The notes: generated from the letters alone by a model not told the origin. Shown: positions 17,970-27,539, counted from the first letter of the stretch. The stretch is 64,000 nt of DNA from an uncultured Bacteroidales bacterium (GCA_902775375.1 CACYLU010000001.1:124001-188000), one strand, 5' to 3'. Program-made: numbers and translations.

Positions 17970-19073
17970 TTACACATTAAATCTGAAATGCATGATGTCG
18001 CCATCCTGCACCACATAATCCTTTCCTTCAATATTCAGCTTACCAGCCTCACGTACAGCTGCTTCGCTGCCATATTTGATATAGTCGTCATACTTGATGA
18101 CTTCAGCACGGATAAAACCTTTCTCAAAGTCAGTATGAATTACACCAGCACATTGTGGAGCCTTCCAACCTTTGTGATAGGTCCAGGCTTTCACTTCCAT
18201 TTCGCCGGCTGTGATGAAGGTTTCCAAGTTCAGGAGCTTGAAGGCACTCTTGATAAGTCTGTTCACGCCCGATTCTTTCAAGCCAAGTTCTTCTAAGAAC
18301 ATCATCTTGTCCTCGTAGGTTTCCAATTCGGCAATATCGGCTTCTGTTCTGGCAGCAATCACGAGTATTTCAGCATCTTCGTCTTTCACTGCTTTACGCA
18401 CTTGCTCAACATATTGGTTGCCGTTCAGCACACTTGCTTCATCTACATTGCATACATACAACACAGGTTTTGCTGTCAGTAAGAATAAGTTGCGTGCAGC
18501 AGCTTGCTCGTCCTTGTCCTCCAATTGTACGGTACGAGCCGACTTGCCCTGACTCAGCACTTCCTTATACTTGAGTAGCACGTTATAAAGTGCTTTAGCC
18601 TCTTTGTCACCACCAACCTTTGCCAGTTTCTCCACTTTGGGAATACGAGTCTCAACAGTTTCCAAGTCTTTCAACTGCAACTCGGTATCAATGATTTCCT
18701 TATCTCTTACGGGGTTGATGGGACCTTCCACGTGGGTGATATTACCATCATCAAAGCAGCGAAGCACGTGGATAATGGCGTCTGTCTCACGGATATTGCC
18801 CAAGAACTTGTTTCCCAGTCCCTCACCTTTGCTGGCACCTTTCACTAAACCAGCTATATCTACAATCTCAACTGTAGCAGGTACGATACGCCCAGGGTGA
18901 ACGATTTCTGCCAATTTACCCAATCGCTCATCAGGAACTGTAATCATTCCCACGTTTGGTTCGATAGTGCAGAAAGGAAAGTTAGCTGCCTGAGCTTTAG
19001 AACTAGAAAGGCAGTTGAAGAGGGTTGATTTGCCAACATTAGGTAACCCTACGATGCCACATTGTAATGCCAT
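17970..19073 (-). CDS. ychF: Redox-regulated ATPase / OBG-type P-loop protein YchF
   Basis: The 367-residue protein has the G1 motif GLPNVGKSTLFN at residues 8-19 and PNVGMITVPDERL, the G3 region DIAGLVKGASKGEGLGNKFL, the unusual NVDE in place of NKxD (VLYVCNVDEAS), and a C-terminal TGS domain (TYHKGWKAPQCAGVIHTDFEKGFIRAEVI...YVVQDGDIMHFRFNV). YchF proteins bind ATP rather than GTP and associate with ribosomes. It is the first gene of the six-gene minus-strand operon, with its own -33/-7 promoter 40-70 nt upstream. Confidence 0.97.
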   Translation of the reverse strand: MALQCGIVGLPNVGKSTLFNCLSSSKAQAANFPFCTIEPNVGMITVPDERLGKLAEIVHPGRIVPATVEIVDIAGLVKGASKGEGLGNKFLGNIRETDAIIHVLRCFDDGNITHVEGPINPVRDKEIIDTELQLKDLETVETRIPKVEKLAKVGGDKEAKALYNVLLKYKEVLSQGKSARTVQLEDKDEQAAARNLFLLTAKPVLYVCNVDEASVLNGNQYVEQVRKAVKDEDAEILVIAARTEADIAELETYEDKMMFLEELGLKESGVNRLIKSAFKLLNLETFITAGEMEVKAWTYHKGWKAPQCAGVIHTDFEKGFIRAEVIKYDDYIKYGSEAAVREAGKLNIEGKDYVVQDGDIMHFRFNV

Positions 19074-19110
19074 ATCTGATAAATCTTTATATTCTGTTTA
19101 TTTTAGTTTG

Positions 19111-19141
19111 CAAAGATAGTGCAAATCGAGTGGAGAACAAA
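19111..19141 (-). promoter_or_regulatory. Bacteroidetes -33/-7 promoter for the ychF operon
   Basis: On the minus strand TTTG (19141-19138) is followed after 19 bp by TATCTTTG (19118-19111). Both boxes and the spacing match the Bacteroidetes consensus; the leader is about 31 nt. Confidence 0.7.
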
Positions 19142-19243
19142 ATAAGTTTACTTATTTTTTATCCCGAGATGCAGCCTGTCTTATTTAAATCGAGAAATAA
19201 AACTTATTATCTTAAGTTTAGAACGAAGTAGATGATATCTTGG

Positions 19244-19323
19244 TTAGAGGAAGTAAGTGGCCCTTTTACTAGAACTAAGCGACCTTGTTACTAGAACTAA
19301 GCTCTTAAATTCTCATGAGAATT
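19244..19323 (+). repeat. 22-nt tandem array (second copy of TTAGCGGAAGTAA family) with palindrome
   Basis: Units start at 19244, 19266 and 19288, exactly 22 nt apart: TTAGAGGAAGTAAG, then two of TTACTAGAACTAAGC. A 16-bp perfect palindrome AATTCTCATGAGAATT (19308-19323) closes it, the same core as at 2393-2416. Here no inverted-word element is attached. The 19074-19408 gap contains only this array, the ychF promoter and a terminator. Confidence 0.88.
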
Positions 19324-19345
19324 CTGGCATCTATGATAAAATAAA

Positions 19346-19375
19346 AAGGCTGTGCCCTTGTTGAAGCACAGCCTT
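19346..19375 (-). terminator. Rho-independent terminator after the DUF3836 gene
   Basis: AAGGCTGTGC (19346-19355) pairs perfectly with GCACAGCCTT (19366-19375) around a 10-nt loop. On the minus strand it is followed by TTTTTATTTTAT. Confidence 0.85.
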
Positions 19376-19408
19376 CGAGTTTTAAGGTTATATTAAGGTT
19401 TGGAGTTT

Positions 19409-19783
19409 TTACATAGTCTCTGCGTCCATAGTTACTGTCATGCTTGGTACGAGAACGAACTCTTTCTTGTTCTTGTTCCACTTGTAATAGGTAGTAGTTA
19501 CCTGCTTGCCTTCATATTGATAGCGGATGCAAATATCGTTGATCCATTCGTTACCATCCCATTTCTGGCAGAGGTTCTCAGTCATACGCTGCTGGTTGTC
19601 ATACTTGTAGTTATACTGCATGTAGTTAACCAACATATTGTCAATGTTCTTGTAAACAGTCTGGCCTACCATTACACCATTTACTTCTTCGTTATTGTAA
19701 ACCAAATTGTCGTGGTTACCTGCCATTGCGTTAATACCACATACCATCAAAGCTGCTAAAACGATAAATTTTAAAGTCTTCAT
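19409..19783 (-). CDS. DUF3836-like small exported protein
   Basis: Starting at the ATG at 19783 gives 124 residues with a signal peptide (MKTLKFIVLAALMVCGINAMA); AGGAG lies 8 nt before it. An upstream in-frame ATG would put non-signal residues first. The mature part has repeated Tyr-rich strands: YNYKYDNQQRMTENLCQKWDGNEWINDICIRYQYEGKQVTTTYYKWNKNKKEFVLVP. This looks like the Bacteroides DUF3836 family of small secreted proteins, whose role is unknown. It is a single-gene transcript with its own -33/-7 promoter and strong terminator. Family assignment is moderate. Confidence 0.7.
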   Translation of the reverse strand: MKTLKFIVLAALMVCGINAMAGNHDNLVYNNEEVNGVMVGQTVYKNIDNMLVNYMQYNYKYDNQQRMTENLCQKWDGNEWINDICIRYQYEGKQVTTTYYKWNKNKKEFVLVPSMTVTMDAETM

Positions 19784-19845
19784 TTCTTTATCTCCTATTT
19801 TTTTATTTTCTAACATATTGTCACTCGTCTTTCAGAATGACGATG

Positions 19846-19877
19846 CAAAGGTAGGAGGTTATTCTGGACAAAACAAA
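19846..19877 (-). promoter_or_regulatory. Bacteroidetes -33/-7 promoter for the DUF3836 gene
   Basis: Minus-strand TTTG (19877-19874), 20-bp spacer, TACCTTTG (19853-19846). This is among the best consensus matches in the window; the leader is about 55 nt. Confidence 0.75.
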
Positions 19878-19979
19878 TAATTTTGCATTTATTTTTATCA
19901 TTGTGTAAAGCAGTTGCTTTCATTACGCATACCTTTTTGGGTATTTTGCTGACAAAAAGATAACCGATAAATCAAAAGT

Positions 19980-20009
19980 AGGGTATCTGACCATTCACGG
20001 CGATACCCT
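19980..20009 (-). terminator. Hairpin terminator after polA
   Basis: AGGGTATC (19980-19987) pairs with GATACCCT (20002-20009). On the minus strand, which polA reads, the stem is followed by ACTTTTGATTTATC. Confidence 0.6.
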
Positions 20010-20066
20010 TTTAAGCAATTTACTTCTCTTTCTGATTGAAAGTTAAATAATGTTATAGAGCAAATT

Positions 20067-22925
20067 TTAGTGGGCTTCGAGCCAGTTTTTACCCCATCCA
20101 CAATCTGCTTTTAGGGGTACTTGCATCAAATATGCATGCTCCATTTCTTCTATGACAATCTTCTCAACTATCTCTTTTTCAGACGTTGGAACGCTGAAGT
20201 TAAGTTCGTCATGAACTTGAAGAATCATTTTTGCTTTCAGATTATTAGTTTTGAAGCGTTGATAAATGTGGGCCATAGCTACTTTGATAATATCTGCTGC
20301 ACTACCTTGTATGGGTGCATTGATGGCATTTCGTTCTGCATAGCCCCTTACAGTAGCATTTCGTGAGTTGATATCTGGCAAGTAGCGCTTGCGATGGAAG
20401 ATAGTTTCCACATAACCGTTTTCTCTTGCTGTATCAATGCTTTTATCCATATAAGCCTTGACTTGAGGGTAGGTTTCGAAATATCCATCAATAAGCTGTC
20501 GTGCTTCATTGCGATCTACACCCATCCTTTCTGCTAAGCCAAAGACTGAGATACCATAGATAATTCCAAAGTTAGCTGTTTTTGCCTTTCGGCGCATATC
20601 TTTGCTCACATCATTCATCGGTACCTTATAAATTTTAGCTGCTGTTGCAGCATGTACATCATAGTCATGATTGAATGCATCTATCATATTGTAATCACCA
20701 CTGAGATGAGCCATGATACGAAGCTCTATCTGAGAGTAGTCGGCAGAGAAAAATTCGCAACCTGGATCAGGGATGAAGCATTTGCGAATTTCCTTTCCAT
20801 CATCGTCGCGAACAGGAATATTTTGTAGGTTTGGATTACTACTACTTAATCGACCTGTTGCTGTAACAGCTTGATTAAAAGAAGTATGTATTCTTCCTGT
20901 GCGAGGGTTTATCAATTCAGGCAAAGCGTCGATATAAGTACTTAGTAACTTCTTTAATCCACGATAGTCAAGAATCTTTCCCACTATAGGATGCTTATGG
21001 CGAAGGCTTTCCAATACTTCTTCTGAAGTAACATACTGTCCAGTTTTTGTTTTCTTAGGCTTCTCTATCAATTTCATTTCCTTGAATAGGATGTCTCCCA
21101 CCTGCTTAGGCGAGCTGATATTGAATCGCATGCCTGCTAATTGATAGATTTCCTGCTCTATCTCATTCATTCGTTGATTGTATAGGACTGATGTTTGCTT
21201 TAATGCGCTTGTGTCGAGCAATACTCCGTTCGTTTCCATATTTACCAAAACAGGCACCAGAGGCATTTCAATTTCGTAGAAAAGCTGTTCAACTCCCTCT
21301 TTCTTCAATTCTTGTTCTAAAATGTTTTTCAGTTGAAGAGTAATGTCAGCATCTTCGCACGCGTACATATATATATCAGTAGGAGAGAGGTCGCGCATGT
21401 TTTTCTGATTCTTGCCTTTCGCTCCAATCAGTTCGTCGATATGAATAGTTTTATAGTGCAGATATATTTCTGCCAAATAATCCATGTTGTGCCGAAGTTC
21501 AGGTTGAAGAACATAATGCGCCAACATTGTGTCGAATAAAGGACCTTTCACCTCTATACCATAATGGTGTAACATGATCATGTCGTATTTGATGTTTTGT
21601 CCCACTTTTAGCGAAGCCTCATTTTCGAAAACAGGTTTGAAGGCTTGCACTATTTTTTGCGCTTCATTGAAGTCTTGGGGTACAGGAATGTAGTAAGCAT
21701 GATTTTCCTCATCGCTGAAGCTCATACCTACCAAATCGGCCAACATGGGTTCAGTTCCTGTTGTTTCTGTATCTAACGCAAGAATTTTTGCAGACAATAA
21801 TTTTTTGATAATTTCATTTCTTTTTTCTTCTGTATCAATGAGTTGGTAATCAACCTCTAATTGATTTAACGCTCTGAGATTTGAATTTTCTGGAAAATCC
21901 GGGGAGTTAGTCGGATTTATCGCAAACAAATCGCCTTGAATTGGTTCTTTTTTGGTAGCTCCTTCATTTTGTATGGAAGGAGTAGGGGAGTTTGTGGCAA
22001 AGAGGGTGCCAGCAAACATGTCTTGTGTTCCCACTTCTTTAGGAGAACCAAGTCTGGCAAGTACCCTGTCATATAGAGAACGGAACTCCAAATCGTCAAA
22101 AAGATGTTTCAGTTCTGATAGGTTGGGCTCTTCTACTTTTAATGCTTCTATATCTAACTTGATTGGCACATCTGTTTTAATAGTTGCAAGGAACTTTGAA
22201 AAGGCAATCTGTTCTTTGTTGGTTTCCACTTTTGTCTTAAGGGTTCCTTTGAGTTGGTCGGTATGCTCTAACAAGTTTTCGATGCTTCCAAATTCCCTGA
22301 TAAGTTTTTGGGCAGTTTTCTCACCTACGCCAGGGCAACCTGGAATATTGTCGGAGGCATCACCCATCAAGCCTAGCAGGTCGATGACTTGTAGGGTAGA
22401 TGATAGGTCGTATTTTGCCTTTACCTCTTCTGACCCCATTATTTCGAATCCACCAGTAAACTTGGGCCTATACATATATATATGTTCTTTCACCAGTTGA
22501 CCATAGTCTTTATCTGGTGTCAGCATATAAGTGTCAATCCCTTTTTCACCTGCTTTTGTTGCTAATGTGCCGATTACATCATCAGCTTCAAACCCCATAA
22601 CCTCTAGGATTGGAATGTTATATGCCTTGATGATTTCTTTAATGATTGGCACAGATTTGCGTATATCTTCAGGTGTTTCTTCACGTTGAGCTTTGTAAGC
22701 AGGATAGGCCTCATGACGAAAGGTAGGTCCTGCAGGATCAAAAGCGATTCCTATATGCGTAGGATTCTCCTTTTTAAGAACTTCCTCCAAGGTATTAACA
22801 AAGCCCATTATGGCAGAGGTATTTTGCCCCTTTGAATTGATGCGAGGGTTTTTAATCAGCGCATAATAAGCTCTATATATAAGTGCATAAGCATCTAGAA
22901 GAAATAGTTTATCAGCCGTTTTCAT
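20067..22925 (-). CDS. polA: DNA polymerase I
   Basis: The 952-residue protein has all three domains. The 5'-3' flap exonuclease is residues 1 to about 290 (LFLLDAYALIYRAYYAL, GFEADDVIGTLA, GLMGDASDNIPGCPGVGEKTA). The 3'-5' proofreading exonuclease keeps its acidic residues (LALDTETTGTEPM, NIKYDMIML, YACEDADITLQL), so it should be proofreading-competent. The polymerase palm follows (FFSADYSQIELRIMAHLSGD, KAKTANFGIIYGISVFGLA, LQVHDELNF). It fills repair gaps and removes Okazaki primers. It stands alone, divergent from the polyprenyl synthase gene, with a hairpin after it. Confidence 0.98.
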   Translation of the reverse strand: MKTADKLFLLDAYALIYRAYYALIKNPRINSKGQNTSAIMGFVNTLEEVLKKENPTHIGIAFDPAGPTFRHEAYPAYKAQREETPEDIRKSVPIIKEIIKAYNIPILEVMGFEADDVIGTLATKAGEKGIDTYMLTPDKDYGQLVKEHIYMYRPKFTGGFEIMGSEEVKAKYDLSSTLQVIDLLGLMGDASDNIPGCPGVGEKTAQKLIREFGSIENLLEHTDQLKGTLKTKVETNKEQIAFSKFLATIKTDVPIKLDIEALKVEEPNLSELKHLFDDLEFRSLYDRVLARLGSPKEVGTQDMFAGTLFATNSPTPSIQNEGATKKEPIQGDLFAINPTNSPDFPENSNLRALNQLEVDYQLIDTEEKRNEIIKKLLSAKILALDTETTGTEPMLADLVGMSFSDEENHAYYIPVPQDFNEAQKIVQAFKPVFENEASLKVGQNIKYDMIMLHHYGIEVKGPLFDTMLAHYVLQPELRHNMDYLAEIYLHYKTIHIDELIGAKGKNQKNMRDLSPTDIYMYACEDADITLQLKNILEQELKKEGVEQLFYEIEMPLVPVLVNMETNGVLLDTSALKQTSVLYNQRMNEIEQEIYQLAGMRFNISSPKQVGDILFKEMKLIEKPKKTKTGQYVTSEEVLESLRHKHPIVGKILDYRGLKKLLSTYIDALPELINPRTGRIHTSFNQAVTATGRLSSSNPNLQNIPVRDDDGKEIRKCFIPDPGCEFFSADYSQIELRIMAHLSGDYNMIDAFNHDYDVHAATAAKIYKVPMNDVSKDMRRKAKTANFGIIYGISVFGLAERMGVDRNEARQLIDGYFETYPQVKAYMDKSIDTARENGYVETIFHRKRYLPDINSRNATVRGYAERNAINAPIQGSAADIIKVAMAHIYQRFKTNNLKAKMILQVHDELNFSVPTSEKEIVEKIVIEEMEHAYLMQVPLKADCGWGKNWLEAH

Positions 22926-22976
22926 TGTTTCAACATTTTTTTATGTGTAAATGTATAAAAAAATTCAATTAATTAC

Positions 22977-22984
22977 TACTTTTG
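22977..22984 (+). promoter_or_regulatory. Bacteroidetes -7 box (TACTTTTG) for the polyprenyl synthase
   Basis: TACTTTTG matches TAnnTTTG, 14 nt ahead of the ATG at 22999. The implied leader is only about 10 nt. Confidence 0.55.
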
Positions 22985-22998
22985 TATGGAAATAAAGA

Positions 22999-23979
22999 AT
23001 GATGAGTCAGGATTTGACGAAAATATGCAAGCCAGTAGAAGCAGAAATGAGTCAATTCATTGAGCTTTACAAGGCATCCTTATCTTCTTCTAATGTGCTA
23101 TTGAATCAAGTAATAGAACATGTAATTCAAAAGCCAGGTAAGATGATGAGGCCGCTACTATTGTTTCTGATTGCAAAGTATTGTGGTAAAGTTACTCCCG
23201 TTGCTTATCATGCTGCCGTTTCATTGGAGTTACTGCATACAGCCACCTTAATACATGATGATGTGGTGGATGAAAGTGACCAGAGAAGGGGACAGGCTTC
23301 AGTTAATGCTGCATTTAACAATAAAGTTGCAGTATTATCAGGTGATTTCTTCCTTGCCACAGCTTTGCAGCAAGTCTCCTTGACACGTAATTTTGAGATT
23401 GTAGATATTGTTGCAAGACTTGGTCAGGTGTTAGCTGATGGTGAGCTTTTGCAATTGTATAACATTGCAAACAATACATTGTCTTATGATGTTTATTTTG
23501 ACATCATAAAGAATAAAACAGCAATTCTTTTTTCTTCATGTGCTCGTGCTGGAGCTATTGCTGGGGGGGCAGATTCACAGTTGGTAAAAGAAGCGACTGA
23601 GTTTGGTGATTATATTGGTCTTTGTTTCCAAATTAAGGATGATATACTAGATTATTTTGAAAGCAAGGAACTTGGTAAGCCCACAGGAAATGATATGAAA
23701 GAGGGTAAACTCACCCTTCCAGTGCTTTATGCTTTGAATTCTACACAAGACTCTACTTATTTGGATATTGCTAAGAAGGTGCGGTTTTCTACAGCTACCG
23801 ATAGCGAAATTCATCAACTGATAGAGTTTGCTAAAGCAAAGGGTGGCATTGATTTTGCCTATAAGAAAATCGATGAAATCAAAGAAAAAGCATCTGCTTT
23901 TTTAGCAGATGCTCCTCAATCTGGTATTATCTCATCACTTCAAGCTTATCTCGATTATGTAGTGGAAAGAAATCACTAA
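22999..23979 (+). CDS. Polyprenyl (octaprenyl-type) diphosphate synthase
   Basis: The 326-residue trans-isoprenyl synthase elongates farnesyl diphosphate with isopentenyl units to make the menaquinone side chain. It shows the first Asp-rich motif in HTATLIHDDVVDESDQRRG (about residues 85-104) and the second in CFQIKDDILDYF (about 211-222), plus KTAILFSSCARAGAIAGG. The residues before the first motif are not bulky enough to predict chain length with confidence. Two adjacent ATG codons could serve as start. The stop codon overlaps the convergent deoC stop by 4 bp. Confidence 0.93.
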   Translation: MMSQDLTKICKPVEAEMSQFIELYKASLSSSNVLLNQVIEHVIQKPGKMMRPLLLFLIAKYCGKVTPVAYHAAVSLELLHTATLIHDDVVDESDQRRGQASVNAAFNNKVAVLSGDFFLATALQQVSLTRNFEIVDIVARLGQVLADGELLQLYNIANNTLSYDVYFDIIKNKTAILFSSCARAGAIAGGADSQLVKEATEFGDYIGLCFQIKDDILDYFESKELGKPTGNDMKEGKLTLPVLYALNSTQDSTYLDIAKKVRFSTATDSEIHQLIEFAKAKGGIDFAYKKIDEIKEKASAFLADAPQSGIISSLQAYLDYVVERNH

Positions 23980-24920
23980 AAGAATTTAACTTCTTTTCCT
24001 ACAATCTCAGACAATAGTAGATTTGCCAACCTGCTAGTTCCTAATCTGAAGTATTTTTTATCAAGCCATTCTTCTCCCAAAACTTCTTTCACGGTAGTGT
24101 AATAGATTATAGCATCTTTTACTGTATTGATACCTCCTGCAGCTTTGAAGCCTTTTTTTATTCCTGTTTTTTCATAGTATTCCTTGATGGCTTTACACAT
24201 CACATATGCTGCTTCTGGAGTAGCTGATACAGCAATCTTGCCTGTTGATGTTTTGATAAAATCACCTCCTGAATACATGGAGAGTAGGGCAGCTTTCTTT
24301 ATATCTGAAGCATGTTTTAAAGCTCCTGTTTCCAAGATCACCTTGAGGGTATGGTCTCTACAAGTTTCCTTTATTTCATCGATTTCATCGCACAAATTCT
24401 CATAATCTCCAGCCAGATATTTACCTACTGAGAGAACAATGTCTATTTCGTCAGCTCCATCTTTGATGGCTAACGCTGTTTCTACAATCTTTACTTCCGT
24501 ATAAGTTTGCGATGAAGGAAAACCACCAGCAACACAAGCTACGTTTACATCTTCCACTTCTAATGTATCTTTCACAATTTCTGCGAAACATGGATATACG
24601 CATATAGCTGCCACGTTTTTCAATTCTGGAAATTCTTCGTCAAACTGGTTGACTTTCTGCGTGAATTTCATCACGTATTCATCGTTATCTGTTTCCTTTA
24701 AGGTAGTTAGATCTATACAATTGAAAATGAATTTCTTTACTTCTAATGTTTCATTTTCTTTTAAGTGTTCTTTTAACAGTTTCTCTACTTCTGCCTTTAC
24801 TTTGTCATCATCGAGAACTGTATCGTACTTTTTCAATGTTGATATATACTTGCTTTCTTTCAATTGAGGATTTATTCTTTCCTGCTCATGTTCGATGTGA
24901 AAATTATGCTCCATGTTCAT
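23976..24920 (-). CDS. deoC: Deoxyribose-phosphate aldolase
   Basis: The 314-residue class I aldolase cleaves 2-deoxyribose 5-phosphate to acetaldehyde and glyceraldehyde 3-phosphate. The Schiff-base lysine lies in GGDFIKTSTGKIAVSAT, with DEIDIVLSVGKYLAGDYE, KVILETGALK and GFKAAGGINTVKDA also typical. It has an N-terminal extension of about 60 residues compared with the short E. coli-type enzyme, as in other Bacteroidetes. The start could be the ATG at 24920 or 24914; either overlaps the mazG stop. It is the last gene of the mnmG operon and its stop overlaps that of the convergent polyprenyl synthase. Confidence 0.95.
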   Translation of the reverse strand: MNMEHNFHIEHEQERINPQLKESKYISTLKKYDTVLDDDKVKAEVEKLLKEHLKENETLEVKKFIFNCIDLTTLKETDNDEYVMKFTQKVNQFDEEFPELKNVAAICVYPCFAEIVKDTLEVEDVNVACVAGGFPSSQTYTEVKIVETALAIKDGADEIDIVLSVGKYLAGDYENLCDEIDEIKETCRDHTLKVILETGALKHASDIKKAALLSMYSGGDFIKTSTGKIAVSATPEAAYVMCKAIKEYYEKTGIKKGFKAAGGINTVKDAIIYYTTVKEVLGEEWLDKKYFRLGTSRLANLLLSEIVGKEVKFF

Positions 24921-25239
24921 TTAGTTTTGGATTATTAATATGTCTTGTATTATCTCTCATTGTTTTTTTGGTGATACTTTGCTTGAATGCTTCTGTTAAG
25001 TCAACACCTGTTTGGTTGGCGATACATAACAATACCCAGAATATATCTGCTATTTCTTCACTGATATTATCCTTTTCACCGGATTTAAATGATTGGTCCC
25101 CGTATTTGCGTGCCATTACTCTTGCTAACTCGCCCACTTCTTCAGTCAATACGGCCATATTGGTAAGTTCGTTAAAGTAACGAACTCCGTATGTTTTGAT
25201 CCAGTAATCTACTTCTTTCTGTGCTTCCTCAATAGTCAT
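24904..25239 (-). CDS. MazG-like nucleotide pyrophosphohydrolase
   Basis: The 111-residue all-helical protein has the EExxE...ExxD metal-binding pattern of the MazG superfamily: TEEVGELARVMARKYGDQS followed by ISEEIADIFWVLLCIANQTGVDL. It should hydrolyse nucleoside triphosphates to monophosphate and pyrophosphate; the preferred substrate is unknown. Its start codon overlaps the dtd stop (TAATG) and its end overlaps the deoC start by 11-17 bp, so it is firmly inside the operon. Confidence 0.9.
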   Translation of the reverse strand: MTIEEAQKEVDYWIKTYGVRYFNELTNMAVLTEEVGELARVMARKYGDQSFKSGEKDNISEEIADIFWVLLCIANQTGVDLTEAFKQSITKKTMRDNTRHINNPKLNEHGA

Positions 25240-25691
25240 TATTCCTTGTTCTTAGTGTCTATACATATTGTGACAGGTCCATCGTTCAGCAATTCTACTT
25301 TCATGTCTGCACCAAACTCGCCTGTGCTTACTTCTTTTCCCAGCATTTTGCTCAGAGTTGTACAAAATTGTTCATATAAAGGTATAGATATTTCATGCCT
25401 TGCAGCTTTGATATATGATGGCCTGTTCCCCTTTTTTGTAGAAGCCATCAGTGTAAACTGACTAATTACAAGTATTTCTCCATTTTCATCCAAGATGGAT
25501 TTGTTCATTATACCATTTTCATCTTCAAATACCCGAAGGTTAACAATCTTCTTGCTCAGCCAGTCAATATCATCTTGACCATCAGCCTCTTCAATACCTA
25601 ACAATACTAAGAGCCCTTTATTAATTGCCGCTTTGCACTTACCGTTAATGGTAACTGACGCATGTGCTACCTTTTGTATTACTGTTCTCAT
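25239..25691 (-). CDS. dtd: D-aminoacyl-tRNA deacylase
   Basis: The 150-residue protein has the family start MRTVIQKVAHASVTINGK, the active-site segment ISQFTLMASTKKGNRPS (about residues 77-93) and the Gly-cisPro motif in LLNDGPVTICID near the C-terminus. It removes D-amino acids wrongly attached to tRNA. The length is typical. It overlaps the mazG start codon by one base (TAATG) and lies 15 bp after uvrC. Confidence 0.96.
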   Translation of the reverse strand: MRTVIQKVAHASVTINGKCKAAINKGLLVLLGIEEADGQDDIDWLSKKIVNLRVFEDENGIMNKSILDENGEILVISQFTLMASTKKGNRPSYIKAARHEISIPLYEQFCTTLSKMLGKEVSTGEFGADMKVELLNDGPVTICIDTKNKE

Positions 25692-25706
25692 ATATCGCTT
25701 TCAAAT

Positions 25707-27539
25707 TTAGTCATTTTTTCTTGAATAGTCGTATATTAATTTTGCTTTTGCTTTTCCCACTGTTGCTGCTAATTGTTCCATAGAAGCTTCTTTGATCCTT
25801 TTTAAACTTTTGAATTCATTCATTAGTGCTTGTTTAGTCTTTGCCCCTATGCCACTTATATTGTCCAATTCACTGGATGTTTGGCGTTTGCTCCTTTTAT
25901 CCCTGTGGAAGTTAATAGCAAATCTATGCACTTCATCTTGTATGTTGGTAAGCAGTTTGAACAACGAAGAGGTTTGCTTGATGCCAATAGTTTGCGGGGG
26001 AAAACCATATAGCAGTTCGTTGGTATGGTGTTTGTCGTTTTTTGCCAATCCGGCTATTGGGATATTTATTCCTAAAGCGTCAGTTGCGTCTTTGATGGCA
26101 TTCATTTGTCCCACACCACCATCTGCGATAATGAGGTCTGGTAGGGGTGTTTCTTCTTCAATGGCGCGTTTATATTTGCGCCAAACTACTTCTCTCATTG
26201 AAGCATAGTCATCAGGTCCTATTACGCTCTTTATATTGTATTTTCTATAGTCTTTTTTCGATGGTTTACCTTTGATGAATACCACACAACCAGCTACGGG
26301 GTCTGATCCTTGTATATTTGAGTTATCAAAACATTCAATCCTAATAGGAAGTTTCTCTAAATCAAGCAGTTGTTGTAATTCAGTCAGAAGTCTTGTCGAT
26401 CTTTGTTCTGGGTTCAGTTTCTCTTCTTGTTTGATGCGGTCAACCTTATATTCCTTCACGTTCATTGTTGACAAGTCTAACAATTTCTTCTTGTCTCCTT
26501 TTTGTGGTATAGTAAAGGAAGCATCGTTCATTTCCATATCCATCTCAAAAGGAACGATAATTTCTTTGGCCTTGCTTCCGAATCTTTCTCTCATCTCGCT
26601 GATACCCAAAGACATAAGCTCTTCTTTGCTTTCGTCTAATCTCTTTTTGTATTCAAATGTGAAGCTTTGGTTGATGCCACCATTTTTAACGTGCATGTAG
26701 TTGATATAGGCAGATTTACCATCTTCGTTTTCCTCAATGGAAAATACGTCGATATTATCGAGCTTGTAGTTTACCACTTCCGATTTAGCGTTGTAGTTCT
26801 TTAATAATAGGTATCTTTTCTTTGTCAGTTCTGCTTCTTCAAATTCTAAGTTTTCAGCTAATCTGTTCATTTCCATCATTAGCTGCTGCTCTAATTTGCG
26901 TGTATTTCCTTTTAATATTTCACGTATTTGGCTGATATTGTTGTTGTATTCTTCTTTGCTTTGCTTGCCAATGCACGGACCTTCACAATTGCCTATATGA
27001 TATTCAAGACACACCTTGTATTTGCCTGCTTTTATGCTTTCTTCTGTTAGTTGATGGTGGCAGTTGCGTATAGGGTAGAGCTGTTTGATCAACTCAAGTA
27101 AAGCATACATTGTCGATACATGTGTGTAAGGCCCATAATAATTGGCTCCTTTATCTGTTAAGTTTCGTGTTTTATAAACTCTTGGGTATTCGCTTTTCTG
27201 TATGGCTATAAAAGGGTAGGTTTTGTCATCTTTTAATAGAACATTATATCTAGGTTTGTATTTTTTAATTAATTTGTTTTCTAGGTTTAAGGCGTCTTCT
27301 TCTGTATTTACTGTAGTGTAGGTGATGTCTGCTATCTTACTAACCAACATCCTTGTTTTCATTGAATCATGATTTTTTGTAAAATAAGAAGAAACTCTTT
27401 TTTTTAGATTCTTGGCTTTGCCCACATAAATAATTATCCCTTCCGCATTCCAATATTGGTAACTGCCAGGTCTCTCTGGAAGAGAAGAAATGATAGCTTT
27501 TAGCTTCTCTTCCAAACTTATGTTATTTTTTTTATCCAT
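25707..27539 (-). CDS. uvrC: Excinuclease ABC subunit C
   Basis: The 610-residue nuclease makes both incisions in nucleotide excision repair. Domains in order: GIY-YIG nuclease (PGSYQYWNAEGIIIYVGKAKNLKKRVSSYF, about residues 20-50), a cysteine cluster (NCHHQL, CLEYHIGNCEGPCIGK), the UVR helix that meets UvrB (LEQQLMMEMNRLAENLEFEEAELTKKRY), the RNase H-like C-terminal nuclease (IECFDNSNIQGSDPVAGCVVF; LIIADGGVGQMNA) and tandem HhH (LDNISGIGAKTKQALMNEFKSL). It lies 3 bp after apt in the operon. Confidence 0.98.
   Translation of the reverse strand: MDKKNNISLEEKLKAIISSLPERPGSYQYWNAEGIIIYVGKAKNLKKRVSSYFTKNHDSMKTRMLVSKIADITYTTVNTEEDALNLENKLIKKYKPRYNVLLKDDKTYPFIAIQKSEYPRVYKTRNLTDKGANYYGPYTHVSTMYALLELIKQLYPIRNCHHQLTEESIKAGKYKVCLEYHIGNCEGPCIGKQSKEEYNNNISQIREILKGNTRKLEQQLMMEMNRLAENLEFEEAELTKKRYLLLKNYNAKSEVVNYKLDNIDVFSIEENEDGKSAYINYMHVKNGGINQSFTFEYKKRLDESKEELMSLGISEMRERFGSKAKEIIVPFEMDMEMNDASFTIPQKGDKKKLLDLSTMNVKEYKVDRIKQEEKLNPEQRSTRLLTELQQLLDLEKLPIRIECFDNSNIQGSDPVAGCVVFIKGKPSKKDYRKYNIKSVIGPDDYASMREVVWRKYKRAIEEETPLPDLIIADGGVGQMNAIKDATDALGINIPIAGLAKNDKHHTNELLYGFPPQTIGIKQTSSLFKLLTNIQDEVHRFAINFHRDKRSKRQTSSELDNISGIGAKTKQALMNEFKSLKRIKEASMEQLAATVGKAKAKLIYDYSRKND

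Noticed and set aside
18731..18739. CCACGTGGG in ychF as a parS core
   Set aside because: Only the central CACGTG matches; the flanks do not fit parS, and it lies in coding sequence.
19898..20101. A 67-residue minus-strand frame after polA
   Set aside because: It overlaps the polA end and its terminator hairpin and has no family resemblance.
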